Positions 25,758-32,291 of a DNA stretch of 32,291 bases are shown here, one piece after another. The stretch is from an uncultured Eubacterium sp. (GTDB taxonomy: Bacteria; Bacillota; Clostridia; Lachnospirales; Lachnospiraceae), in the NCBI GenBank assembly GCA_910580075.1, contig CAJTVR010000023.1, positions 1 through 32,291 on the forward strand. The letters are read 5' to 3'. The translations under genes and the position numbers were made by a program. The notes under the pieces are model-generated. The model saw nothing but the letters and a program-made list of their open reading frames with translations. It searched no databases and was not told the DNA's origin. How positions within the stretch are numbered: the stretch's first letter is position 1; every line of letters begins with the position of its first letter.

Positions 25758-26015
25758 TCACAGATTCTCCTGGAAGAATTTCTGCATATCTTCTGCTGCA
25801 GTATTTTCGTCGTCACCTTCTACAGAAACAGTGATTTCCGTTCCTTTTTTAATGCCCATGCTCATAATAGCCATCAGCTTCGTAGCTTCTGCTTTTTTTC
25901 CGCCTGCGCTGATTGTAATTTTAGAAGCATATTTTTTTGCCTCTTTTACTAAAATTCCAGCTGGTCTTGCATGAACGCCCTGCTCATCTGTGATCACGTA
26001 GTTAAATGTTTTCAT
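25758..26015 (-). CDS. HPr-family phosphocarrier protein
   Basis: This 85-residue protein matches HPr in length and fold. The phosphorylatable His15 sits in GVHARPAG (13-20), the site that takes phosphate from enzyme I and passes it to EIIA. The regulatory Ser46 of classical HPr is a lysine here: counting from the start gives Thr45-Lys46-Leu47-Met48 (ATKLMAIMSMGIKKG), so HPr kinase control at this site looks impossible. Similar HPr copies are, from memory, widespread in Lachnospiraceae. AAGGAGGG precedes the ATG. It follows the beta-glucosidase by 21 nt and is the last gene of the operon, suggesting a dedicated or supplementary phosphocarrier. Confidence 0.9.
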   Translation of the reverse strand: MKTFNYVITDEQGVHARPAGILVKEAKKYASKITISAGGKKAEATKLMAIMSMGIKKGTEITVSVEGDDENTAAEDMQKFFQENL

Positions 26016-26036
26016 GGTTTTTACCCTCCTTATTTT

Positions 26037-27473
26037 TTAGAGCTGCGTACCATTCGACGCTATTACCTGTTTATACCATTCAAAGGATTTCTTGCGTCTG
26101 CGTGCAAGGTTTCCGGTTCCGTCATCATATTTTTCCACATAGATAAATCCGTAGCGTTTTGCCATTTCACCTGTGGAAGCACTGACTAAATCAATACAGC
26201 CCCATGGTGTATAGCCCATCAGGTCTACTCCGTCTGCAGCAGCTTCCCGCATCTGTTCAATATGCTTACGCAGATAATCAATGCGGTAATCATCATTAAT
26301 ACTGCCGTCTTCTTCTATCTTATCATATGCTCCAAGGCCGTTTTCCACTACCATCAGCGGGATCTGGTAACGGTCATAAATCTCATTTAAAGTATACCGC
26401 AGTCCCTTCGGGTCAATCTGCCAGCCCCAGTCTGAAGCTTCCAGATACGGATTTTTCAGTCCGCCCACCAGATTTCCGGCTGTCTGTGCACCATCGCTGG
26501 TATTTCCGGTACATGTGCTCATGTAATAGCTGAATGTATAATAATCAACGGTTCCTTCTCTGAGTATCTCGTCATCGCCCGGCTCTTTTTTAATTACAAT
26601 GCCGTTTTCTTCGAAATAACGCTCTGCATAAGCCGGATAATAGCCACGCACCTGGATATCTGAGCAAAACCAGTTGGTTATCTGCATCTCCTTCTGTGTC
26701 ATTATAACATCATCCGGGTTACATGTATATGGGTATTTTGTAATAAAACATATCATATTGCCCATTTTATACTCAGGATATTTTTCATGTGCCAGTTTCA
26801 CTGCTTTTGCACTTGCAACAAACTGATGATGCAGCGCCTGGAAACGGATTTTCGGGTCATCCGGAACATCCATAATGGAGCCGGAATATCCTTTTACCGT
26901 ACCTAAGGAAAGGATATTTCCCATTGGCATTGTACCGGAATTAATCTCATTAAAGGTCAGCCAGTATTTTACTTTTCCCTGATAACGCTCAAAAATCACT
27001 TCACAGTAACGCACAAACAGCTCAATGCATTCCCTGCCATACCAGCCGTTATATTTTTCAATCAGCGCATATGGCATTTCATAGTGCGATATTGTTACTA
27101 ACGGCTCAATTCCATGCTTTTTGCATTCATCAAATACGCTGTCATAAAATTTCAGTCCCGCTTCATTAGGCTCTGTCTCCATTCCTGTCGGGAAAATCCG
27201 CGTCCATGCAATCGACAGGCGGAATGTCTTAAATCCCATTTCGGCAAACAGGGCAATATCTTCTTTATAATGATGATAAAAATCAATTGCTTCGTGGCTC
27301 GGATATAATGTATCCGGCTCAATCACAGTAGTAATACGTTTCGGCACTGTATGGGTACCGTTTGTGCACATATCCGATACGGAAGCACCTTTTCCGTCTG
27401 CATCCCATGCACCTTCAAACTGGTTAGCGGCTACTGCACCGCCCCACAAAAAATCTTTCTTAAAAGTTCTCAT
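26037..27473 (-). CDS. bglA: GH1 6-phospho-beta-glucosidase
   Basis: This 478-residue glycoside hydrolase family 1 enzyme hydrolyses 6-phospho-beta-glucosides (arbutin, salicin or cellobiose phosphates) delivered by the adjacent PTS permease. The start FKKDFLWGGAVAANQFEGAW is typical. General acid/base Glu176 is in WLTFNEINSG, nucleophile Glu377 in PLMVVENGLGAYD. The C-terminal Lys/Tyr-rich loop (KRYGFIYVEKYDD) is where 6-phospho enzymes hold the phosphate. The ATG at 27473 is preferred to an in-frame ATG seven codons upstream because GAGGGG lies before it. There is no signal peptide, so it is cytosolic. It lies between the EIIBCA gene and the HPr gene. Confidence 0.92.
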   Translation of the reverse strand: MRTFKKDFLWGGAVAANQFEGAWDADGKGASVSDMCTNGTHTVPKRITTVIEPDTLYPSHEAIDFYHHYKEDIALFAEMGFKTFRLSIAWTRIFPTGMETEPNEAGLKFYDSVFDECKKHGIEPLVTISHYEMPYALIEKYNGWYGRECIELFVRYCEVIFERYQGKVKYWLTFNEINSGTMPMGNILSLGTVKGYSGSIMDVPDDPKIRFQALHHQFVASAKAVKLAHEKYPEYKMGNMICFITKYPYTCNPDDVIMTQKEMQITNWFCSDIQVRGYYPAYAERYFEENGIVIKKEPGDDEILREGTVDYYTFSYYMSTCTGNTSDGAQTAGNLVGGLKNPYLEASDWGWQIDPKGLRYTLNEIYDRYQIPLMVVENGLGAYDKIEEDGSINDDYRIDYLRKHIEQMREAAADGVDLMGYTPWGCIDLVSASTGEMAKRYGFIYVEKYDDGTGNLARRRKKSFEWYKQVIASNGTQL

Positions 27474-27532
27474 GTTTCTCTTATCCCCTCTCATTCATCT
27501 GCATGCAGCTGCAAACAGCTGCCTTTAAAATA

Positions 27533-29461
27533 TTATCTGCTTAATTTAATTGCTGTCTCGCCTTTACGAATCGATGTTACACCAGACGGAACAACGCTTG
27601 TATAATCGTCTGTATTCGTAATAATCATTGGCGTTACAATGGAATATCCCTCCTGCTGTATCAGATTCAGGTCAAATTCCAGCAGCAGGTCTCCCTTTTT
27701 CACACGACTGCCCTGGGTTACTTTTGGCGTAAAACCTTTCCCTTCCAGTTTGACAGTATCCATGCCTACGTGAATAAGCACTTCTGCACCTTTGTCACTC
27801 TGCAGCCCAATCGCATGCCCCGTAGGGAAAAAGGTCGTGACTTCTCCGTCCGCCGGTGCATATACTTTTCCTTCTGCCGGAACAAGTGCAATTCCCTGTC
27901 CCAGAGCACCTGACGAAAATGCATCGTCTTCTACTTCGCTCAGAGGTTTTACTTCACCTGTTACAGGAGAAGCCAGCGTTTCATCTGATACGGACGGAGC
28001 CATGTCACTGCTGTCATCTGTGCCGGATATCTGGTTCGATGTCCCGGCTGCCTGTTTCTGAGGATCTTTATATAAAACAAAGCTGACTGCGAACGATATT
28101 GCAAGGCCGATTACGCCGCAGACTGCTCCCCAGATTACACTGTGATACGGGTTTTCTCCGCCAATAAATGTAATCAGTGACAGAAATGACGGCGAGCCGC
28201 CCATGGAATAACCCTTTACACCTAAAATACCAGCTAACAGCCCGGCCGTACCTGCGCCGGCAACTGCTCCTATCATTGGTTTCATATAACGCAGATTGAT
28301 CCCGTAAAGAGCCGGTTCTGTAACGCCCGCAATCGTAGCCGAAATACCGCAGGCAATACCTTCGGAACGTGTCTCGACGTCTTTCGTCTTTGCAGCTACC
28401 CCAAATGCAGCGCCGCCCTGGCAGATATTTGAGCAGAACATCGTTACAAGTACTACAACGTCAAATCCTAATGTCGCAAGATTGTTCATAAACAGCGGAA
28501 TGAGTGCATAATGCATACCTGTCATAACGATAAAAGGCATCAGTGCAGAAAGCACTCCAACCGTCAGCCACGGCACGGCACCGTACATTTTATTAAATCC
28601 TGCTGCCATTACATTTCCGATTACGCCGCCAATAGGTCCGAGCACTACCATAACGACCGGTGTACAAATAAGCATAAAAAGCAGCGGTTTTAAAAATGCC
28701 TTCAGTACATTCGGCGACACCCTGTCTGCAAAATCCTCTGCCCATTTCATAACCGGAGCCATTAACAGCATCGGCACTACAGACGATGTATAAGTCGTTT
28801 CAATAACCGGAATTACGCCAAACAGATATGTACATCCCATGCCAAGGAATGTTCCGTATTCTGTTGCGCTTTCTAATGTTCCGCCCATCATGGATACTAA
28901 ATCAGGATAACATAACAGCGCGCCTACCGCCATATACATCGGCGCATTTCCATTGACCTTCTTTGCAATAGACCATCCAAGAAATACCGGAAGGAAATAG
29001 AAAAATCCGTCTGCAATTGAATAAAAGATCTGATAGGTAGCATCTGTGGCTGATATAACCTTTAACGTTGTAAGCAGCGTCAGTAAAACCTTTAACATAC
29101 CTGTTCCAAGCATAGCCGGAAGCATTGGCGTTAAACAGCCTGCCACAAAGCCGAACAGCCGCTGTATTACCGGGCCTTCTGCCTTTGGAGCCTCTCCGCC
29201 GTCTTCGGTAAATCTGCCTAATTTAGAAAATTCTTTAAACAGATTAGATACTTCATTCCCGATTACGATCTGATACTGTCCGCCCTGTTTAATTACACTT
29301 TTTACCCCTTTGATACCTTCTACTCTGCTGTCATCTGCCTTTGACTGATCCTTCAGTATCAGACGCAGCCTTGTCATACAATGCGTTGCTGAGGATATAT
29401 TGTCTGCCCCGCCTACTGCGCTAATGATTCTTTTCGACACATCAGCATAATCCATTGCCAT
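27533..29461 (-). CDS. bglP: PTS beta-glucoside-specific EIIBCA permease
   Basis: This 642-residue permease imports and phosphorylates beta-glucosides. Domain order is EIIB (about 1-80, phospho-Cys28 in SATHCMTRLRL), EIIC (about 100-460, roughly ten membrane helices with GISATIAGVTEPALYGINLR), a linker, and EIIA (about 495-640). In EIIA, His549 (TGHAIGL) and the phospho-His564 (EVLIHVGMDTVKLEG) are visible. GGAGAG precedes the ATG. It lies between the licT and bglA genes. The phosphoryl chain would run enzyme I, HPr, His564, Cys28, sugar. LicT-type regulators are inactivated by such permeases when no sugar is transported. Confidence 0.95.
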   Translation of the reverse strand: MAMDYADVSKRIISAVGGADNISSATHCMTRLRLILKDQSKADDSRVEGIKGVKSVIKQGGQYQIVIGNEVSNLFKEFSKLGRFTEDGGEAPKAEGPVIQRLFGFVAGCLTPMLPAMLGTGMLKVLLTLLTTLKVISATDATYQIFYSIADGFFYFLPVFLGWSIAKKVNGNAPMYMAVGALLCYPDLVSMMGGTLESATEYGTFLGMGCTYLFGVIPVIETTYTSSVVPMLLMAPVMKWAEDFADRVSPNVLKAFLKPLLFMLICTPVVMVVLGPIGGVIGNVMAAGFNKMYGAVPWLTVGVLSALMPFIVMTGMHYALIPLFMNNLATLGFDVVVLVTMFCSNICQGGAAFGVAAKTKDVETRSEGIACGISATIAGVTEPALYGINLRYMKPMIGAVAGAGTAGLLAGILGVKGYSMGGSPSFLSLITFIGGENPYHSVIWGAVCGVIGLAISFAVSFVLYKDPQKQAAGTSNQISGTDDSSDMAPSVSDETLASPVTGEVKPLSEVEDDAFSSGALGQGIALVPAEGKVYAPADGEVTTFFPTGHAIGLQSDKGAEVLIHVGMDTVKLEGKGFTPKVTQGSRVKKGDLLLEFDLNLIQQEGYSIVTPMIITNTDDYTSVVPSGVTSIRKGETAIKLSR

Positions 29462-29615
29462 GATTCATCTCTCCTTCAAAATTTTTTTCGTTTCAATGAC
29501 TCCGTTCAGGCCGGTGTACCAGCCGGTCCGCCCGCTGTCTTCATAAAATATTTATATTCCCCTTCGTACTGCTGCATTCAGGGTCTTTAAATGTGTGCGC
29601 GCCTGCACATTTTTT

Positions 29616-30464
29616 CTAATTCTTATTTCTGTCAATCACTCTTGTAATATGGACTGTCAGATACATCATTTCTTCATCTGTAACTGTATTTCCTGTCTTT
29701 TCTTCCATGTAAGTCCGGATTTTCCTTGCACAGGCATAGGCTTTCGGACATTTCCTTTTATAAAGCTCATACAGCTCATTTTCTTCTGCCGGATAACAGG
29801 CCTGATTAATCGCACGCTGAATAAAAAATTTTAAATGAGTCACAAACCGTTCATAGGAAAGGCTCTCCTCATCCAGTGCCACATGGAACGTATATTTAAC
29901 AATATTGAGCATATCCTGAAGCATTTCCGGAGCATTCGCCATCTTCGGAATACCCCCCCCCTTTCCGGTATCCATTTCAGCATTTACAATATGCAGTGCA
30001 ATAAAAGCAGCCTCATCCACAGATAGTTCTATGCCTTCTTTTTCTTTAATCATAGAAACAGCATGCAGCCCGATTGTATATTCGACACTGTAAAATTTTT
30101 TGATTTCCCATAACAGGGCATTCTGAAAAAAAATATTTTTCCGATAGCGTTCTATCGCAAAATGCAGATGATCCGTCAGCGTAATATAAATATTCCGGTT
30201 CAGATTTCTTCCCAGAACCTGTACAGCTTCTTTTACGATCTCATCTGTATACTTAATATATTCATACGGAATTTCTTCCACCAGCTTTTCAAACTGGCTG
30301 GATGCTTCTGTTGACAGCTGAAAGACCTTTTCGATCCGGTCCTTTTGAATATCATCTCCGCTGGTTTTCTGAAAACCAATGCCCTTTCCGAGTACGATAA
30401 CCTCGCGGTTCCTGTCGTCAACAGAGCTGACAACGTTGTTGTTAATGACCTTTACGATCTTCAT
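29616..30464 (-). CDS. licT: LicT/BglG-family transcriptional antiterminator
   Basis: This 282-residue protein starts with the co-antiterminator RNA-binding domain (about 1-55, MKIVKVINNNVVSSVDDRNR), followed by PRD1 (about 65-170; His99 in LTDHL and His158 in ALHIV) and PRD2 (about 175-278; His210 in THLKFF and His272 in TVHITR), all phospho-regulatory positions of the family. Phosphorylation by the permease (PRD1) turns it off, and HPr (PRD2) turns it on. A nine-G tract (C run 29953-29961 on the plus strand) codes for Gly-Gly-Gly between PRD1 and PRD2. The only GGAGG lies 18 nt before the ATG, a poor spacing; the start is fixed by family alignment. It heads the operon and is preceded by its RAT site. 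Confidence 0.93.
   Translation of the reverse strand: MKIVKVINNNVVSSVDDRNREVIVLGKGIGFQKTSGDDIQKDRIEKVFQLSTEASSQFEKLVEEIPYEYIKYTDEIVKEAVQVLGRNLNRNIYITLTDHLHFAIERYRKNIFFQNALLWEIKKFYSVEYTIGLHAVSMIKEKEGIELSVDEAAFIALHIVNAEMDTGKGGGIPKMANAPEMLQDMLNIVKYTFHVALDEESLSYERFVTHLKFFIQRAINQACYPAEENELYELYKRKCPKAYACARKIRTYMEEKTGNTVTDEEMMYLTVHITRVIDRNKN
29953..29961 (-). repeat. Nine-base homopolymer tract inside licT
   Basis: A run of nine C on the plus strand (G on the coding strand) lies within licT, between the PRD1 and PRD2 coding regions. It is the longest G/C homopolymer I noticed here. One-base slippage would cause a frameshift and inactivate PRD2. Confidence 0.9.
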
Positions 30465-30682
30465 CTCTGCACCATCTTTCTCCCTCCGCTCTGCTCTGCC
30501 CCTCGTCCTTCCGCTGTAATTTCCGTTCTTCCCATCCGCATAACGGATTTTCTGTTAATTTAAAACATAAAAATAACTGCATTATACTCAAAAATACACT
30601 TAAACTACTAAATACCAGCCTCATATCACTGCCTGCCGGCGGATATATATTCGATAGTTTTCCTGTGTTTCTGTGAGTACAA

Positions 30683-30713
30683 TCCAGTCTTGCCTGCTTA
30701 AAGTAACAATCTG
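30683..30713 (-). promoter_or_regulatory. RAT antiterminator site in the licT operon leader
   Basis: On the minus strand the leader contains GATTGTTACT, a short loop and GCAGGCAAGAC, matching the ribonucleic antiterminator consensus for the BglG/LicT/SacT family (GGATTGTTACTG, then GCAGGCAAAACC). It is about 220 nt upstream of licT. Binding of dimeric active LicT should stabilise this hairpin and prevent a terminator. I could not define the terminator's downstream arm with confidence. Because no second RAT was seen between licT and bglP, one site would control the whole operon. Confidence 0.8.
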
Positions 30714-30740
30714 TCATGCGCTTCTCTCGTTTCTGTATAA

Positions 30741-30769
30741 ATATTACTATATTATTCCGGTGATGTCTA
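30741..30769 (-). promoter_or_regulatory. Promoter candidate of the licT operon
   Basis: TAGACA (30769-30764) and TAATAT (30746-30741) on the minus strand are 17 nt apart and located just upstream of the RAT site. The start site would be about 20 nt before the RAT hairpin. No clear catabolite-response element was seen nearby. Confidence 0.5.
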
Positions 30770-30962
30770 TACCCAAAATTCATTTTGTAGTAAATATCCA
30801 ATTTTAATGCGGTATATTTGTATAGAATTTACAAGGTTTGACCGTTTGCTGGATAGATTTTTATATTTACTATGATTTGCTGACTGCCTTGCACAATGAA
30901 ACTTTTCAGTTAATTCCCACACTCAAATAACTTTATCTGATGCACCTGCCCCTCCTCCTAAA

Positions 30963-31511
30963 TCAAATATCATTAGACTGCCATATTCGAACAACGATCT
31001 GCTTGTTCTCAATCCGTTTATTTTCATATGACCTTTGAAAATTCACTGGGTTTTTTATAACACCCGCATTCTGCGTTCTGTTACCGCTTCGCCAGAACAT
31101 TTTAATTCCACAACTATATCCTGCGAATCAATTACAATATCTTTACGCACCATGTGATGCCCGCTGTCCTCAGTTTCCTCTAGTCCCGCATCTGTAAAAA
31201 TGCTTCGAATAACAGGATACATGAGTCTTTGTACATCGTATTCATTTTCAATTTTCAGACAGGGCAGATTCTTTTTCAAGGAATCATTACATTTTTTATG
31301 TATCTTCTCTTTATACAGACACTTACAATAATCATGGAAATGGTTTTTGAAAACCTTTTAACCTGAACTGCGGAGAGATTCCCTACCCTGTCAGCCACAT
31401 GTTTCATTTTTTGTTTTCCAGCTCATCCAGGCATTCTGTTATGGTTACCTGATACTGTTCCAAAGAACCCGCCGCAGAAATTTTATCATAAACCTTCTTT
31501 AAAATATCCAT
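30963..31511 (-). pseudogene. Broken PD-(D/E)XK nuclease gene, DpnII/MboI-like domain
   Basis: The gene is read in pieces on the minus strand. Piece 1 (31511-31404) starts after GGGGGAG with MDILKKVYDKISAAGSLEQY and stops at ENKK. Piece 2 continues in another frame as KHVADRVGNLSAVQVKR. Piece 3, after a further frame change near AGGTTTTCAAAAA, gives FHDYCKCLYKEKIHKKCN, then IENEYDVQRLMYPVIR and the catalytic-looking RKDIVIDSQDIVVELKC (acidic residue, then Glu-Leu-Lys), and ends early at 31055. Piece 4 in yet another frame gives NAGVIKNPVNFQRSYENKRI to a stop at 30963. Between pieces 3 and 4 about 25-30 residues of the fold appear deleted. The domain resembles DpnII/MboI-type endonuclease domains. 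The start is 2 nt after the ATPase stop. Confidence 0.75.
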
Positions 31512-31513
31512 CG

Positions 31514-32291
31514 TTATATTCTCCCCCATCTTAAATAAAACAAAAATAACGATTCCAATATATAGAGAACATTATCTTTCCATTCTATCACTTCATAAGA
31601 CCGACCCTTATCTGACAGTACTTCCTGCAGATTTTTTAGATAATCTTTCAGCGATTTAACAGTCGGCTTTTCTTCTCCAGATATTAATGACAGTATCCTG
31701 TTCATTAGCTCATCAAAGCCCACACTTACAATTGGCGGATCAACAGCTATCGCCTCTAAAATCAGCCCATATAGATCTAACCGTCCAAACTCTGCTGTCT
31801 GATAGCTTTTTCTGCTTCTGCCTCTGGGATTCTTCCCCTGTTTTATTACATTTGCAATTTTTTCATAGTCTAGATTCAGTGTTGAAAAGCGGAAGGATTT
31901 TTCTATTGTTTCATTTTTTATTTTTCCTGTCTGCTTCTCATCTATGTTCTCTAAAATACATATATTCAGACAGATCAGCTGTATAAGCTGAGGAGAACAG
32001 ATGCTTTCTTCTACCAGCCTTTCTATATTTGCCTCTGAAATATTTGCTGATAGTTCTGCAAAGCCTTTGACAGGAATTTCTCTCAGTTCATCTTTTGTCC
32101 ATGCCTCAATATCTATAATGCTGATGCGCCCTTGCAGATCCGGATTCGTACGAATTGCATCATCGCTTCTGTGAGGAAGTGATACAATAATAACTTTAAA
32201 TCCCTTTCTGACCGCATCCTTAAACTGCCGGGCCATATACATCTGCATTTTAAGATCCGCATAATGAAAATCATCCAGCAAAAGAACAAAT
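31514..32291 (-). CDS. P-loop NTPase of STAND/AAA type, partial (5' end off window)
   Basis: The open frame runs to the right edge, so the N-terminal part and Walker A are missing. The visible 258 residues start at a Walker B-like FVLLLDDFHYAD, followed by VIIVSLPHRSDDAI, a sensor-like region GRISIIDIEAW, a helical lid (KDELREIPVKGF to QLIQLICLNICI) and a C-terminal domain closing with ILESLFLFYLRWGRI. This architecture fits NTPases that accompany nuclease or effector genes in accessory loci. I do not recognise the exact family. The broken nuclease gene follows by 2 nt and would have been translationally coupled. The ATPase part seen here has no frame break. Confidence 0.75.
   Translation of the reverse strand, partial: FVLLLDDFHYADLKMQMYMARQFKDAVRKGFKVIIVSLPHRSDDAIRTNPDLQGRISIIDIEAWTKDELREIPVKGFAELSANISEANIERLVEESICSPQLIQLICLNICILENIDEKQTGKIKNETIEKSFRFSTLNLDYEKIANVIKQGKNPRGRSRKSYQTAEFGRLDLYGLILEAIAVDPPIVSVGFDELMNRILSLISGEEKPTVKSLKDYLKNLQEVLSDKGRSYEVIEWKDNVLYILESLFLFYLRWGRI

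Noticed and set aside
30442..30801. 119-codon minus-strand frame across the licT leader
   Set aside because: It covers the promoter and RAT site and overlaps the licT start; this is the leader RNA, not a protein gene.
30860..30962. Short GTG-initiated frame after the nuclease pseudogene with AGGAGG
   Set aside because: Only about 11 codons and no recognisable product; possibly the remnant of a third operon gene but not supportable.

Overview
The window reads as the chromosome of a low-to-mid GC, anaerobic, spore-forming Firmicute, most likely a Lachnospiraceae gut bacterium. The signs are a SigI/RsgI pair, a SpoIID-like LysM protein, a butyryl-CoA:acetate-type CoA-transferase under a probable Rex operator, an HPr without the usual Ser46, and strong AGGAGG ribosome binding sites. 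No tRNA or rRNA, transposase or CRISPR array was seen. Family names come from motif reading, without any database search.

Layout. 1-1110: gene-poor and AT-rich, with a candidate structured RNA, one unknown small ORF and short direct repeats that could mark the end of an inserted element. 1112-5030: an RlmI-type rRNA methyltransferase, then the divergent sigI-rsgI pair ending in a 19-bp bidirectional terminator. 5030-9022: an 18-bp-periodic repeat patch, the CoA-transferase, a conserved protein of unknown function and a MATE transporter. 9317-10576: luxS and mtnN, the two-step S-adenosylhomocysteine recycling route. 10749-15096: a large SWIM/SNF2 helicase-like ATPase and a CorA-family transporter, followed by a divergent class V aminotransferase.

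16605-19363: a minus-strand operon of ABC ATPase, ABC-2 permease, LytTR regulator and DUF3021-like membrane protein. 20002-24307: a PhoB/PhoR-like two-component pair and a spore or cell-wall protein (SpoIID-like, two peptidoglycan-binding and two LysM domains). 24661-25473: a Cof-type HAD phosphatase.

25758-30464 is a complete beta-glucoside utilisation operon, transcribed leftward: licT antiterminator, EIIBCA permease, GH1 6-phospho-beta-glucosidase and its own HPr. A recognisable RAT antiterminator site lies in its leader. LicT would bind RAT when beta-glucosides are being imported, letting transcription proceed into its own operon.

30963-32291: the right edge holds a P-loop NTPase running off the window and, 2 nt downstream, a broken PD-(D/E)XK nuclease gene of DpnII/MboI type. 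I reconstructed the nuclease from three reading frames. It is a decayed two-gene module with a defence-like composition and the least ordinary piece of the window.
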